A DNA stretch of 64,000 bases from Sepioteuthis lessoniana (GCA_963585895.1 OY757924.1:60185093-60249092), one strand, 5' to 3'. Positions 34,137 to 46,040 are shown, counted from the stretch's first letter. Made by a program: numbers and translations. The notes: a model not told the origin generated them from the letters alone.

Positions 34137-34636
34137 GGAGAGTCAGAAATAGATATATGTGATATAAACGGTTAAAATAGGTTGATATGAACAGAATGAT
34201 ATAAATGTGAACATAGGCAACTAGTTAGATTGACTGAGGAAATACATTTTTTTTTCTTTTTTTCTTTTTTAGATTTTGAACACTAATTACATCAGACAGT
34301 TTTGAAACAGAACGCCGATAACGGAAATTGAAGGTTTAAAATTTTCTCGTTTTTTCGTATCATTTTACAAATAAAAACTATTTTTTAAAAAATTCACTTG
34401 ATACAACCTCACTTATTCAAACAACCTGATAAAGGTTTAATATCAAAAGACAAACAAAAAAAAAGTTTAAATGGGTAAATAATACAACTATGAATAAAAT
34501 CATTCTCTGAATACCTTGTTTTTTTTTGTTTTTTTTCGGACATATACAATCTCTCTCTCTGGCTATTTTTCTCTCTCACACATCATATTTATATTCTCAT
34601 CCACAGGCAGACTATTTCGTTCCATCAGAATTCTTC
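34137..34636. other. Nothing recognised
   Basis: AT-rich with T- and A-runs. Confidence 0.4.
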
Positions 34637-34745
34637 AGTGTAATCTAGACTCGTAGGATGCTTGAAGCCGGGATCGAAACCCATCCAAAATTACGTTAGA
34701 CTTAGCATCAGACAACTCGGCCATGGAGCGTACCACGTTGGCTTA
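34637..34745 (-). mobile_element. tRNA-like head of an unidentified SINE
   Basis: The minus strand reads ATGGCCGAGTTGTCTGATGC (A box of Leu/Ser-tRNA type) and GGGTTTCGATCCCGGC (B box) about 45 nt later. The cloverleaf is not intact, so this is not a tRNA gene. Confidence 0.5.
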
Positions 34746-35230
34746 GTTATGTAGTAACAGTAGCAGCAGCGTCCGTTTGTTTACATTTTTATACCCTATC
34801 GGCTACCAGAGTGCTCAATTCTTTCGAAGAGCTTTGCATTATGCGAGCAGCGGCCGAAAATTCCTTCGCCAGAGTGCTCAATATAAGACGTCTTCATTAT
34901 CTACGCAAATATATAAATATATAATGGATGCGCTCTGTGATCGACGCAGCTCAAGGAAAGAATATTCATCTGTTTTTAATATCCAAATCAAAAATTAATC
35001 TTGTGAGCTGAGTAACTTTTTTTATGAAATGATGTGTAAATGCCCAGAAAGTAATCTGGATATATTAACCATTCTTCATACTTTTTTGATCGTCAGTCTC
35101 GATACGTTTTGATCATTATTTTTATTGAAACACCGAACTCTCCATATTCATCGAGCTTAGGTCCTTACATTTTTTTTTCGTTTTTCTTAACATGAAAATC
35201 AAACTCAGTGATAAAATTTTAGATAGATAT
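34746..35230. other. Unassigned
   Basis: CAGAGTGCTCAAT occurs twice (34807, 34872), a small direct repeat. Nothing else recognised. Confidence 0.35.
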
Positions 35231-35231
35231 A

Positions 35232-35430
35232 GTTGTTTGGTTCATTTGCATGTCAACCTTTTTTATTATTTTATTTAATGCCAAATCCATCCGTGTTGTA
35301 GAAAAATTTTGATACTATTCAACACATAGCTGTGGTTTCACTCCTTTCCGAATGGTCTTTGTCCAAAAGTAAATATAATGGTGTTCGAGTTCGTTTACTT
35401 TGAGGCTCCAGTCTACCACTTTAGACGTTT
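35232..35430 (-). mobile_element. SINE-B, degraded
   Basis: The tail-B reverse ATTTAATGCCAAATCC and the body CCTTTCCGAATGG are recognisable. Confidence 0.6.
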
Positions 35431-35694
35431 TAACAAAGGGTCAATACCTTAAGAATGTGGAGAACAATAAATGAAATATCACTGCTCAGTTTTAAATGTC
35501 GAATATCTGGAATTGTTGAAAGACTTGATAGAATTTTGATGTCCCTGAAAAATAATTAGGAACTTTGAGTATCACTAGCTTAGAGAGTTTTGCACAAATA
35601 TCCCTCAACAAAAATTAATAAATAAATGAATAAGTAAATAAATACATAAAAGAAAAATAAAGTAAAATGATTTTTTAAAAATCAGTAAATAATT

Positions 35695-36435
35695 CGAGAA
35701 ATCAAATATCTTCCAATGACAGCACAAAGCAACGCCATAATGATCGATTATATTAACGCAGAAGTAGATTAAACACAAAAGAATTGCACGTGTAGACTAT
35801 ATGGAGAAAGAGATGAAACAGTAAATCTCATAATAAACGAAAGCTAAAAACTGGTATAAAGAATTACTAAACTAAACATGTTTGGATGCGAAAGTTGATC
35901 CACTGAGAATTGTGCAAGAGGTTAATATTTGTCCAACTGACCAAATAGTATATTTACAAACAAGAAAGCGTCCAAGAGAATTAGACTTATAGAATTCTTT
36001 GTGATTTTTATGTATAAACGGATAACTTAATCCTAGCAAGAAAAACAGATAGATTTTGAAAAAAAAAACAACAGTGAAAAAAACTTGTCGCCATTCCGGT
36101 AGACCACGGGGTTAAAAAAACAAAGGAAAAGATAGGCAAATATGTGGACTTTACCTTAGAGCTAAAAAAAAACAAACTATGGGGCGTAGGGAGTGAGTAT
36201 TTGTAGTCGCATTTGTAGTCGCGCCCTTGAAATAGTCCACAATGTCTTGGAAAAAAAGACTGGAGGAAGTAAAAACCAGTAAAAAATTCGAGACCATTCG
36301 GATCACAGCAATTGTTTAGATGAGTCAGAATATTGGGAAGAGTCCCACAATATTAAGGACACCTGTTGTCATTCAGTCTCCTTTGAAAGACCACTCGCTA
36401 ATTATGTTTTGGAAATTTCGTTGGGAGTAAAATAA
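35695..36435 (+). pseudogene. Dong/R4-like LINE, 3' fragment
   Basis: Starts at the NQISSNDSTKQRHND-equivalent region (TCTTCCAATGACAGCACAAA) and passes the knuckle region with CTATATGGAGAAAGAGATG. The 3' UTR AGAGTCCCACAATATTAAGG ends at GTAAAATAATAATG. Heavily mutated. Confidence 0.75.
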
Positions 36436-36559
36436 TAATGTAACTAAGTTTTTAAACATTTTCATTCCTTAAGTACAAACTGTATATATGCAGCCCAATG
36501 TTGCTAAAATATTCACACGTAGGTATAGGGGTTTAGTTTGTTATACCTTAGTCTATCAA

Positions 36560-36880
36560 TCAGTTATTTTCTGAGATATATGCCAAGTCCCGAGGATAAT
36601 GAGGCAAGATATAACAAAGCATCAATTTTCATGCTGAGTAAAGTTGGTTTGTATTCGGATTGTTCCTCAAGGCTTGTTTCCTGACTAAGTCTAAAAAAAC
36701 AACAACAACAACCGATCTTCTCTACTATTTACACATAGTTGGGGGAAGGCAAAATGGAATTATGACCTTCTCAAGGGCATTAGCGTGAAGTGAAATGAAA
36801 ACTGTTTTGTCGAGGATTTGAATTCAGCTCACTGATTCCGTTTCCTAAGACGCTAAGCACGCCTTTTGAGCTATAGGCAG
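36560..36880 (-). mobile_element. SINE-A, degraded
   Basis: Minus-strand match through tail A and head (CGAGGATTTGAATTCAGC, TTTCCTAAGACGCTAAGC), with an AAC-rich insertion near 36700. Confidence 0.7.
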
Positions 36881-37044
36881 TTATCATTGCATTAATATTT
36901 CGGTTATTTTGCAGACTCACATTAAAATAATCCTCTGTTTAGCGTTTTTTCAGAAAGGTTGATTTCACATTTTTTAAATAAATATTTTTCATTTAACGTG
37001 TTTTAGAAAAATGATTAACATTTAGTCATTTAATAATTCGACCT

Positions 37045-37530
37045 TTCGGTGTGCTTGTGGTGTAATGGTGAAAGCGATGGAGTGTACGATCGTACTAATA
37101 TGTTCACATTTAGACAAATACTTTTCGCTCATTGGTCTAGTGGGTAGAATGTTCGCCAATGGTCTGGGAGACCGGGGTTCCATCCCAGGTCGGGTCTTAC
37201 CAAAGTCTTTAAAAAATGGTACTTGATACCTACTCGTTTAACACTCAGCATTATAAGGTTCGTATCGAGGGTTAAGTGGAGCAATCCAGGGAAAGGAGTA
37301 GCGCTCACCGTTACATCTCGGTGTAGTAGCTATTGAAAACGGAGCCTTCTTGTCATTCTCGACTACGGTCGCCAACTTTACTTACTTTACTAGACAAATA
37401 CTCTTAGAAAATGTTTGAACCTCCGTATCCTCTCAGCCATACGTTAAATATTACCACTACTGTTCTTCTTGAAGGATGTCTTTGGGTTTAAATAATCTAC
37501 AAAGGTTGATGTGTCATGAAACCAAACTCG
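37045..37530 (+). mobile_element. SINE-B split by a SINE-C
   Basis: Head at 37048-37122 (CTTGTGGTGTAATGGTGAAA). It resumes at 37391 and ends with tail B (AATAATCTACAAAGGTTG). The split carries the duplication TAGACAAATACT. Confidence 0.88.
37123..37390 (+). mobile_element. SINE-C, complete, inside SINE-B
   Basis: Head CATTGGTCTAGTGGGTAGAA, B box GGGGTTCCATCCCAGG, 3' end CGCCAACTTTACTTACTTTA. The 12-bp duplication TAGACAAATACT is at 37111-37122 and 37391-37402. Confidence 0.92.
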
Positions 37531-38393
37531 ACCGATTCTCTTTCAAATTATCTTAAAAGTTAACAGTATATATAGAACAATTCAAAATTCTCTGTTTAAA
37601 TGACTTTTTTCAGTTAATGACGTTTCTATCCTGAAAAAAAGGCACTAAAAATCAAACAAAAAACTATTATCATAGAATTAGAAATTGTTTGTATACATAC
37701 GGTTAAAATTTGAGATCATTTGAAAGAGAATTGGTCATTTTATTGAAATACGAAATTATATGATTTTTCTTAAATAATCTTTCATTTCAAATGAAATCCC
37801 TTTTCTGAAGCACCCTGTTCATTCCAAATGATATAATTTTTTTTCAGAAAAGTTCTATATAATGGAATCAGAGATTGACTGACTATTTTTTGGGTCTTTT
37901 CAATCAAGTGCTTACGGGAGATTGTATTGAATTATTTCCCTTCGTTATTTAAGAGAAGATTGATAACCTAATTAAAAATCAAGTATGCGATAACCAGTGC
38001 AGGCCATTGAGTGATCGTATTTGAACCACAGAATTTATTTTCGTTTCTTGCCAAAATCGAACCGACCAGCAGCTGGAATCTCTCTCTCTCTCGCTCTCTC
38101 TCTCGCTCTCTCTCTATCTATCTATCTATCTATCTCAATGCGTGTCGTTGTGACACAATCACAGAGTTAAAAAGTCAGGTGGAGATGTCTATCTCCGTAT
38201 TTGACAAGAATGAATGGCATCCGAAAATGTCGACGAATTGATTGCGAATAGTTTCAATAAACAGACGACTTACGGACAATGACCGGAAATGAATAACTTC
38301 CTGTCATCATGACTCCCGTCTTTCCCGACAGGATGAATTGGACAGAAGCGAGACAAAATACAATTATCTCCCTTGGCGTATTTTTCTCCCCTA
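37531..38393. other. Nothing recognised
   Basis: AT-rich; a (CT)n(CTAT)n run at about 38082-38135. Confidence 0.4.
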
Positions 38394-38396
38394 TTC

Positions 38397-38442
<46 letters not shown>
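38394..38442. repeat. (ATT)n at a LINE 3' end
   Basis: About sixteen ATT units adjoin the minus-strand Dong-like copy, i.e. (TAA)n on its own strand. Confidence 0.95.
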
Positions 38443-38446
<4 letters not shown>

Positions 38447-39060
38447 TTCACACCAGGGTTCGATGGTGGTCTTTCATTGAAGTTTAAGTGATAGCAAGTC
38501 CTCTTAAGTCTCCAGAATTCTTCTGAGTATTCTAATTATCTTAACATTATTTCTAATCCTTCCTCTAATTTCCATATTCTCCAATCATTTCCCCAAGATT
38601 TTACCAATTATTCCTCGCTCTCAACTACCATTAGTATCACCGCTACCTTCACGGTACACTGTTTTTTTTTAACTCCCTAGATACATCTTAGTATTTGTCG
38701 ATCTTTTCTTTTCCATTCGTTTTCACTCTCTAGTCTACAGGAACTGAAAAATCCACTCAATAACGTGTTCTTTTCTTCTTGTCTATTAAAACTTATTCTT
38801 GCCCTCTAGTCGGGAGTTAGTCTTCCTTCTGTATCTTCAAGTTCCTGAGAATTTTCTGCGCCTCTTGATTGTGCATATAGCATATACCATTTATTAGCAA
38901 GGTCAAATTCTAATATCTTGCTCAATTTTCAGTAGATCATCTTTCCAAACAAGTCAGGTCTTGTCTTGTATTTATTTACAGCTAATTTGGTGGATTCATT
39001 TATCGTGTGATTAACTGATTCATATATTTCTCCTTGTAACCTATAATCACTATTATGCTT
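38443..39060 (-). pseudogene. Dong/R4-like LINE, 3' fragment
   Basis: On the minus strand: ESTKLAVNKYKTRPDLFGKM, then LEFDLANKWYMLC, corresponding to the region between zinc knuckle and endonuclease of the 22.6-kb copy. The 3' UTR has GGAGACTTAAGAGGACTTGC next to (TAA)n. Confidence 0.8.
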
Positions 39061-39129
39061 GTTATTATCCATGTTTGCAGCAATTTAGTTGGTCCTTAGA
39101 ACATTATTTAGTGCTGTAATCATAAGAAA

Positions 39130-39400
39130 ATCAGTTTTCCTCAGGAGTTTTTTTTTTATCATCATGATCCTTTTTTATCCTAGCGTTAACTGCTGGTCTC
39201 TCACTGGGGTCTGAAAGACTGAAAGTCTCCTCAAGTCTCGAGGATTCTTCTAATTATTCTTGCCGATCTTTGAATGCACTAGTTTGAATGGTCTCGACAC
39301 ATCCTCTGATTTCCAGCTCTTCCAGTCCTCTTAAACAAGTCTTTAGGGACCGTTCTGAGTACACCAATTATAATTGGTACCACCTCACTTTTTATCATTA
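39130..39400 (-). mobile_element. Dong/R4-like LINE, 3' UTR fragment
   Basis: Minus-strand CTCGAGACTTGAGGAGACTT and the upstream LKRTGRAGNQRMCRDHS-equivalent region; strongly diverged. Confidence 0.7.
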
Positions 39401-39465
39401 TTATAGAGTGTCCAATAAATTGTGTTTTTTTCTTTATCTTTGTCTCTGTTTGCGCACGTGGTGTT

Positions 39466-39467
<2 letters not shown>

Positions 39468-39505
<38 letters not shown>
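39468..39505. repeat. (GT)n microsatellite
   Basis: Perfect run. Confidence 0.95.
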
Positions 39506-39507
<2 letters not shown>

Positions 39508-40045
39508 TTGTAAATTCAAAGGTGCTTCTTGCTTCGATCCATAATGAATAAATCCTTCTTCCTGTAATATAAAATAAACTTTTATTATGTGTCCCTTGGA
39601 ATATACCTAAACAACGCCCCACCAACCTCACTAAACAAAAAGATATTGATTTAAAAAGTAAGTTTCTATTAGCAGGAAACTTAATATGAAATCTCGAAGA
39701 AATGTTATATCATTCGGCGTCTTTATTCTAAAAATAATCTTTCTTATTCTTTTTTTCTTTTTAGATTTTCTTGATTTACGTAAAATTCATAATTTTGCAA
39801 GTGATTTATTTTAGATGGATATGACAAAATTATATTAGTTTTTAAAAGCAGTGATTTATTTTCTACTGATATATGCGAGTTGATTAATGAATATCCGACG
39901 CACTGTATCACCGGCCGATGAGGATATTGATGCTTCTATGTAAGAAAGGGTGGAGTTGGGTGATTGGTTAGGTGGATTTATTTAAGGCATATAGACCCTT
40001 TTGGGTTATTCAGTGCCAAATCCTGCCTAATATATATATATTGAG
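39506..40045. other. Nothing recognised apart from a P-tail scrap
   Basis: GGTTAGGTGGATTTATTTAA and ATTCAGTGCCAAATCC near 39975-40023 look like an eroded reversed P tail. Confidence 0.4.
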
Positions 40046-40346
40046 CAAAAATACCGGAGGCAACAACCCACAAAAGAGCTGCTATACGGCTATCAACTAC
40101 CCATCACGAAAACTATCCAAGTTAGACGATCCACACACGTGAGACACTGCTGAAGAAGTAAGGGCGAACTCAAAAGCAATATACTCCTGTGGACCCCTTC
40201 ACATGGATGAGGAAAAATAGAACGGCCAGCAAGAACCTATATGCAACAACATTGTGCCATCGCTCCTGGGAGCGATTGACGATACAGAGTCTGGGAGATC
40301 TGTGCTAGCAGCACATGATGACGATGATGATGATGATGATGATGAT
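40046..40346 (+). mobile_element. RTE-like LINE, 3' end fragment
   Basis: It aligns with HPTRHQLYGHLPPITKTIQ and onward in the 48.7-kb copy (CATCACGAAAACTATCCAAG) and ends in a GATGATGAT run. Confidence 0.85.
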
Positions 40347-40395
40347 GGTTGTATATATTATTGTCAACAGAATAAGAAAGAGCTCATTTGTTTTC

Positions 40396-41395
40396 AAACG
40401 GTTGGTTGGTTTATTGGGTTTATGGCATATCAAACTTGTAGGTTATTTAACGCCAAATCCATTTTTATATAAATAATCTGTTCTTTTTAAAACAATTCAG
40501 TTTAGCATAAGCACACAGTTTAATGGTCAAAAACATTTATTTTAAACTATTCAAGAAGTAACAATTCAGTTAAGTGTAAATACAGTTTTAATGTCGAAAA
40601 ACAGTTCTATTTCAAATAATTCACTTAAGCATAAGCATGTGGTTTAATTGTCAAAAACATTTTTTTCAAGCTATTCAGTTTATTCAAACAATTCAGTTTA
40701 GCATTAGTATGCTGTTAGTTCTATTTAACCCATAGATAGGGCCCTATCAGGTGCTACCACTCCGGGTCTGAGTGGACCTGGGAGCAATAGCAATAAAGGG
40801 GTACTCCGTATTCATCAAAGCTTCAGCACTGCTGGAACCTCGCCATCAGATTGTTTAGTGTCATATCAGGACACTCATTTTTTTTTGGGGGGGGGTCTTA
40901 CCCCTCTGCAGAGGTGCAGTCAGTGTATTCTACTGCCCCAGCCGACTGGGCAAATTTTCACACGGTAAATTGTTTCAATTATTTCTATCTATCATTAATA
41001 ATTCTTTTTTAGATTAATAATTGTTTGACTCAGTTAAATGGTTTTACGTATTGTAATCTAACATCAAGAGTTGTATTAGTACTTTGTTAAATGGTTTTAA
41101 GTACAGCAATCTAATAATTCTATTTAATACCAATTATTTGTTTACGCAGATTTGAATGCTATCAGTTATGCGTTTATTTGAAGTATTCATTTTGATTGTC
41201 TCCACATAGTAAAATGGTTTTAAGAATCGCTTTCAAATAATTCTATTTGATATTAATCATTTGTTGACTCGCGGTTAAATGGTTTCAACCTATTGTTTGC
41301 GCAGAATTAAACATTTTCATGTATTGCTATTCATTTTTTGCTCTCAGTAAAATTGTTTCAAGTATTGCCATTGAGCACTAACAATACTATTTAAT
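40396..41395 (-). repeat. P repeat with arrays on both sides of the core
   Basis: The tail at 40399-40460 (reverse of GGCGTTAAATAACCTACAAG) is followed by a ~60-bp subrepeat array. The core at 40735-40960 has hairpin CCACTC-CGGGTCT-GAGTGG and CCCAGCCGACTGGG. Further ~66-bp subrepeats run to 41395. Confidence 0.85.
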
Positions 41396-41665
41396 AATCA
41401 GCTAGACGTCTGGACTTAGTGATAATAAATGAAAAAAGAGAACTTGCTAAATACTGGACTTTGGCCTTCCGGCTGACCACAGGGTAAAGAACGCACAAAA
41501 GAGAGATCAGTACTTAGACCTTGCAAGAGAACTGGAATAAGAACTATCGAATATAGGGCTGAAGGTGGTTCAAATTGTCATTAGCTCGCTTGGCAGAGGC
41601 ACAAAACGACTGGTGGAGAACGGGAGAACTTGGAAACTGTCGATTGCATTCATTAACTTTCCAGT
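41396..41665 (+). mobile_element. Dong/R4-like LINE, 3' fragment
   Basis: Contains ARRLDLVIINEKRE-equivalent sequence and DFGLPADHRVK (endonuclease box), then QYLDLARELE. Confidence 0.75.
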
Positions 41666-41689
41666 GCATATGTAGCTATTAGCCTCGTG

Positions 41690-41912
41690 TGTACAGTACA
41701 CGTCAATGGTCCGGGAGACCGGTGTTCAATCTTAAGTCAAGTCATACCAAAGACTCAAAAAATGGTTCTTGATGCTGCCTCAGCATTTTAAGGCACGGAT
41801 TAAGGTAAGTGGAGCAATCCAGGGAAAGTAGTATCACACTCTTTTACACCTGAATGCAGTGACTAATAAAAAGGGAGCCTTCAGATTTCCCTCGAGTACA
41901 GTCACCAAGTTA
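41690..41912 (+). mobile_element. SINE-C, head-damaged
   Basis: CAATGGTCCGGGAGACCGG, B box GTTCAATC, body GTGGAGCAATCCAGGGAAAG, end ACAGTCACCAAGTTAC. Confidence 0.85.
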
Positions 41913-41914
<2 letters not shown>

Positions 41915-41964
<50 letters not shown>

Positions 41965-42002
41965 TATATAAGTTAATACGCTAAGAAGAAAGACATCTCA
42001 AT

Positions 42003-42084
<82 letters not shown>
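41915..42084. repeat. (TA)n pair and (GT)n
   Basis: TA runs at 41915-41962 and 42008-42058, then GT to 42084. Confidence 0.96.
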
Positions 42085-42830
42085 TAGTAGAGGGAAGAAT
42101 ATATTCTAACTCCAGTAGTTTAGCACTTTCTATTTCAGTTACAGCAGAATAATACTTTCTGATGATTTAGTACTTTTCCATTTATCAAAAAACTCTAACA
42201 GTCTAAGTAAATAGGAGATGCATATTGTTATCCCTCCCTCCACTGATCGTAGTATCAACATCGTTCTTGATGGCTTATGGGTTGAGTAAAAGCGATAAAA
42301 ACAACTGCGTTTATTATCTACTAATTAGAAAAACATACAAATGTATCCTACTTTTCCATACGTCGAAATATCTTTCTATACAGTGTGAAGTCGTGTTTTC
42401 GTATTTATTTCTTAGTCCTCCATGTCTCAAAGTCTTATCTTTTAGGTGAATATTCAGTTTAGGAAATAAGGTAAAACAGAGCTAGCTAGATCTCGTGAGT
42501 ATTTTCTATTTCAATTTGACACTATCAGGTCTAGACAAAGTTTAGAGTCTATTACCAATTTATTTATACGTTGTTCAACTGTTCCAAATTCTTCATGAGA
42601 ATTTGCGTTTGTAGATAGAAATAGATAAAGTTTCGATATCGATATTTCTTTTATTACAAGTGTTATAAGATTATAACAAATACAATCATTGGGAAATACA
42701 GTAACGCTGTTCGTGAGTCGACTATTTAAACGGGAATTCTTCCAAGCTATATTGATGGTACTTTCTATTTGGATTTTACCGAGACGTTTGGAGATAAATC
42801 TAGACTGAAACTGCGCGAGGATGCTGCGTG
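42085..42830. other. Nothing recognised
   Basis: No repeat or coding signature seen. Confidence 0.4.
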
Positions 42831-43150
42831 GTATTTTTAACTTATCCAGAAATCAGCATTGTAAAAAGAGCAGTTGTACTAACACTTACCTCCCATCTAA
42901 CAATGGAGACACTGAAGACATCCCAAACATTGCTGAATGTGCAAGGCTGAACTTATGAATGACGTTCTACTATGCACTCGATATATATAGATAAACCAGT
43001 GTTGACTGATCAGCAAAAAATCAACATCCCTCAATGCTTTGAGGACATTGAGAGTTGTCTAAAGGACTTAGCGAAAATGATTATCGATAGGTACGGATGA
43101 TAAGAGAGACTAAGGAATATGTGATGTCTGTACGTCTTGATGATGAAAGG
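42831..43150 (+). mobile_element. Probable RTE-like LINE 3' remnant
   Basis: Weak similarity to the C-terminal coding end (CACTTACCTCCCATC, GAGACACTGAAGACATC, then GAGGACATTGAG) and a TGATGATGA run near 43139. Confidence 0.45.
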
Positions 43151-43194
43151 TGGGATTAGTGAGTATACATTTACAAGGAATTACTGACAATATC

Positions 43195-43493
43195 CATATT
43201 TATCAACCACTCCGCTCGGCCAGGATATGACACAAGGTCAATTTTAAGTGGAGTTTAACAGGTTTGAAGTCAGAGTTTTCCTTCTCCTAGACTAGTTGCT
43301 TAACCAAGGCTGAAGAACCTAGTCTGCCCTACTATTTACCCATAGCTGGAGGGAAAATAATTGTATTCATTCCTTTCCCAAGGGTATTAGTGCTATGTGA
43401 AATGCAATTAGTCTCGTACAGGATTTGAACTCGTGTCGCCATGTTCATTTCCTACGATGATAACCATTACACCACGGGTATCTCCCACGTCAA
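43195..43493 (-). mobile_element. SINE-A, complete
   Basis: Head GTGGTGTAATGGTTATCATC, B box GAGTTCAAATCC, tail A. The perfect duplication AATTACTGACAATATC (16 bp) is at 43179-43194 and 43494-43509. Confidence 0.94.
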
Positions 43494-43604
43494 AATTACT
43501 GACAATATCGGATGTCAAATCTCCTTGGTATTTAAGCCTCCTATTTTTTCATGATGGTTTTTATAGCGAACTAATCTACAACAAAATATAATATATTTTA
43601 TTGT

Positions 43605-44650
43605 CAGCCCAGTCGGCTGGGGCAATAGAATAAGTCGACTGTATCTATGCAGTGGGTAAAGCCCCCTCCACAATGTGTCCTGGATATGACATTAAACCAT
43701 CTGAAGTCGAAGCTCTGATGGAGATGGAAATGTGTCGTATTCCTTCATTCCTATCACTCCCATGTCCACTCTGACCTACAGTGGTACAATCTGACAGGTT
43801 TCTATCTATAGGTCAAATAAAACTTTGACATTTAAACTATGAGTAAACGAATGAGTTTTGTCAAATTGAATTGATGTTATTGAACGCTTTGAGCATTTTA
43901 ATTGGGTAAACAATGAATAGTGTTCAATATAATAACAAGTGTTAAATAGGAATGCTTGTAACCACTTCACTGTGTGCAAACAATGATTAATCCTGAATAG
44001 AATCAATAGTGTTAGAGAGCAATAATCGCAACCATTTAAATCTCCGGATGCAAAAGCCTTACCGGTGATCAAATAAATTAGTTCTAACTCAATTAAAAAT
44101 GCAATTGCAAACAAACTATTCCATTACAAATAATATGCATAGCAATTTGAATGTGTGCTAATAAATTATTGATGAAAAATTGTTACTGTTAAAACGGGAT
44201 TACTTAAAACCATGTAACTGTGAGCAAACGACTGATTGATAGTTACTAGAATTATATGGGTTTGATAGAAATACTTGAAACCATTCAACTGTATACAAAA
44301 TGTTATCAAAAAAATATGTTTACAAATCTGTTTTATCGTGGTAATAAAGTTTATTGTATATTAACTCTAGTGGTACTGTCTGACAAGTATAATAAGTCTT
44401 GCACTGTTAGTGTTATGTCCGGAGTTGGTCTCACCACTGACCGACGTCTTTTCAGAGCTGTCTTTCTGCTTAGACTTCTGCTTTCCGAACTTAAGAGACC
44501 CAGCTACTGTTATACTTCCGCGATACCAGAAGTCGCGTGGTACGAGCCACTATACAACAAAATCAAATATATTTAAATATATGTATTAAGACGAATGGGA
44601 ACTAAATAATCTATAATGGTTTATATGCAATAAACACCAACCAAACCAAA
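43605..44650 (+). repeat. P repeat, best example, split by a solo LTR
   Basis: Core at 43605-43830 opening CCCAGTCGGCTGGGG. At least six ~66-bp subrepeats run to 44328. The LTR insertion occupies 44329-44559, then the tail GGGAACTAAATAATC-ATGGTTTATATGCAATAAAC with CAACCAAACC. Confidence 0.85.
44329..44559 (-). mobile_element. Solo LTR, 231 bp
   Basis: On the minus strand it starts TGTTGTATAGTGGCTCGTAC and ends CACGATAAAACA. Perfect 5-bp duplication AAATC at 44324-44328 and 44560-44564. It is related along its length to 55075-55307. The short open frame through it (44256-44576) is a by-product. Confidence 0.9.
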
Positions 44651-45181
44651 CTTATATAAGCCAAGACAGCTGAAGCTGATGAATACACTGACTGCATCTC
44701 TGCAGAGAGGTAAGAGCCCCCCAACGAGTGTCCTGGATATGACACTAAACAATCTGATGGTGCGGCTCCAGTAATGCTGAAGCTTTTGGGAATGCGAAGT
44801 GCCTCTTTATTGCCATTGCTCCCAGGTTCACACTGACCCGGACTGGTAACGCCTGATAAGGCCCTCTCTATGCATCAAATAGTGCAAACAAAATACCTGT
44901 GATAAATTGAATTGTTTAATATAGAATTGTTTGATCATTTAACTATGCTTAAACAAATGACTGGTGTTTAATAAAGATACTTAACTGTACCGAAACAAAA
45001 AAGTAACGTTTAAGAGAATAATAAGCTATTAGTGTTAAGAGAAATACATGTCACCTCTACAAGGTATGCAAACAAATTATGACTGCCATTACATTTTTAC
45101 TATTACATAGCAGTACTTGAAACCATTTATTTATGTACAAAAAATAACTCAGGCTCATTAAAAAAATGTATAAAAAATGTG

Positions 45182-45183
<2 letters not shown>

Positions 45184-45241
<58 letters not shown>
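45184..45241. repeat. (TA)n microsatellite
   Basis: Left of two TA arrays bracketing a LINE fragment. Confidence 0.97.
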
Positions 45242-45242
<1 letters not shown>

Positions 45243-45390
45243 TGTTGTGCTATCAGCACAGATATCCCTGAGCCTCTCTCGCCTTCCCTCCCCGTCGTCC
45301 ATTGCTCCCGGCATGTCCTCAGGGCTACATCCCCTATCGGCACAGAGCTTCTGTTTGTATGTTCGAGCCGGTCGTCTTTCCTTTGCACGT

Positions 45391-45393
<3 letters not shown>
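45242..45393 (-). mobile_element. RTE-like LINE 3' fragment between TA arrays
   Basis: The minus strand carries the AGRPARTYIQQLC-equivalent region and an altered DDTGCSPEDLP region (AGCCCTGAGGACATGCCGGG). It ends ATCTGTGCTGATAGCACAAC, the usual position of the stop and tail. Confidence 0.8.

Positions 45394-45455
<62 letters not shown>
45394..45455. repeat. (TA)n microsatellite
   Basis: Right-hand TA array. Confidence 0.97.
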
Positions 45456-45458
<3 letters not shown>

Positions 45459-45520
45459 GATTTAGCAATTAAAATTCTACATATTTTGATATACCATTAA
45501 ACCCAACCCAACCAAATCAA

Positions 45521-46040
45521 ACGAAGACCAAACTTTTGTAGAGCCAAAAAATATGCCACTATGAAACAGTAATGTTAATCAAAGTAGCTGTCGTATTTAC
45601 CCTGTTGAAGAAGGCACTCTAACAGACTTAACTACTTCAGCATTATTAGCGGAAATGGAATCGTGTGAAACATAAACAAAGCAACAAAAAAATTATATTG
45701 GACAATTCATTATGCTTTATAAGCACCCATTGTTCCATCTTTTGGGAATTGCTTTACCGTCGATTTACTCTTATTCACCAACTCGGCACGATTAAATTTG
45801 CTCACATCAATAACGAAAATAATTCGAGGAACGACATTTTGGTAATGAAGTGTAACAAACGCCTGAAATATTCTTCCCACTTATCTGCATTGTCTCTTCG
45901 CCTTCAACCGGCATCGACAAACGATAATTGTATTTTCATCTTTTTTCATTGTTTCGTCGATAAAACCTAGTTAGCAGGAAAATATTGATAATTATCCATC
46001 TACAAAGCGTAACATTTTTGCCTTTTTTCTATCCTTTTCG

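Larger units (their letters stand above)
44655..45520 (+). repeat. P repeat split by TA arrays and a LINE fragment
   Basis: Core at 44660-44885 with GACACTAAACAATCTGATGG, subrepeats to 45170, then the 45184-45455 block, then the tail AGCAATTAAAATTCTACATA with CAACCCAACC. Confidence 0.75.

Noticed and set aside
44256..44576. 106-codon plus-strand protein
   Set aside because: It crosses both borders of a solo LTR into P repeat sequence.
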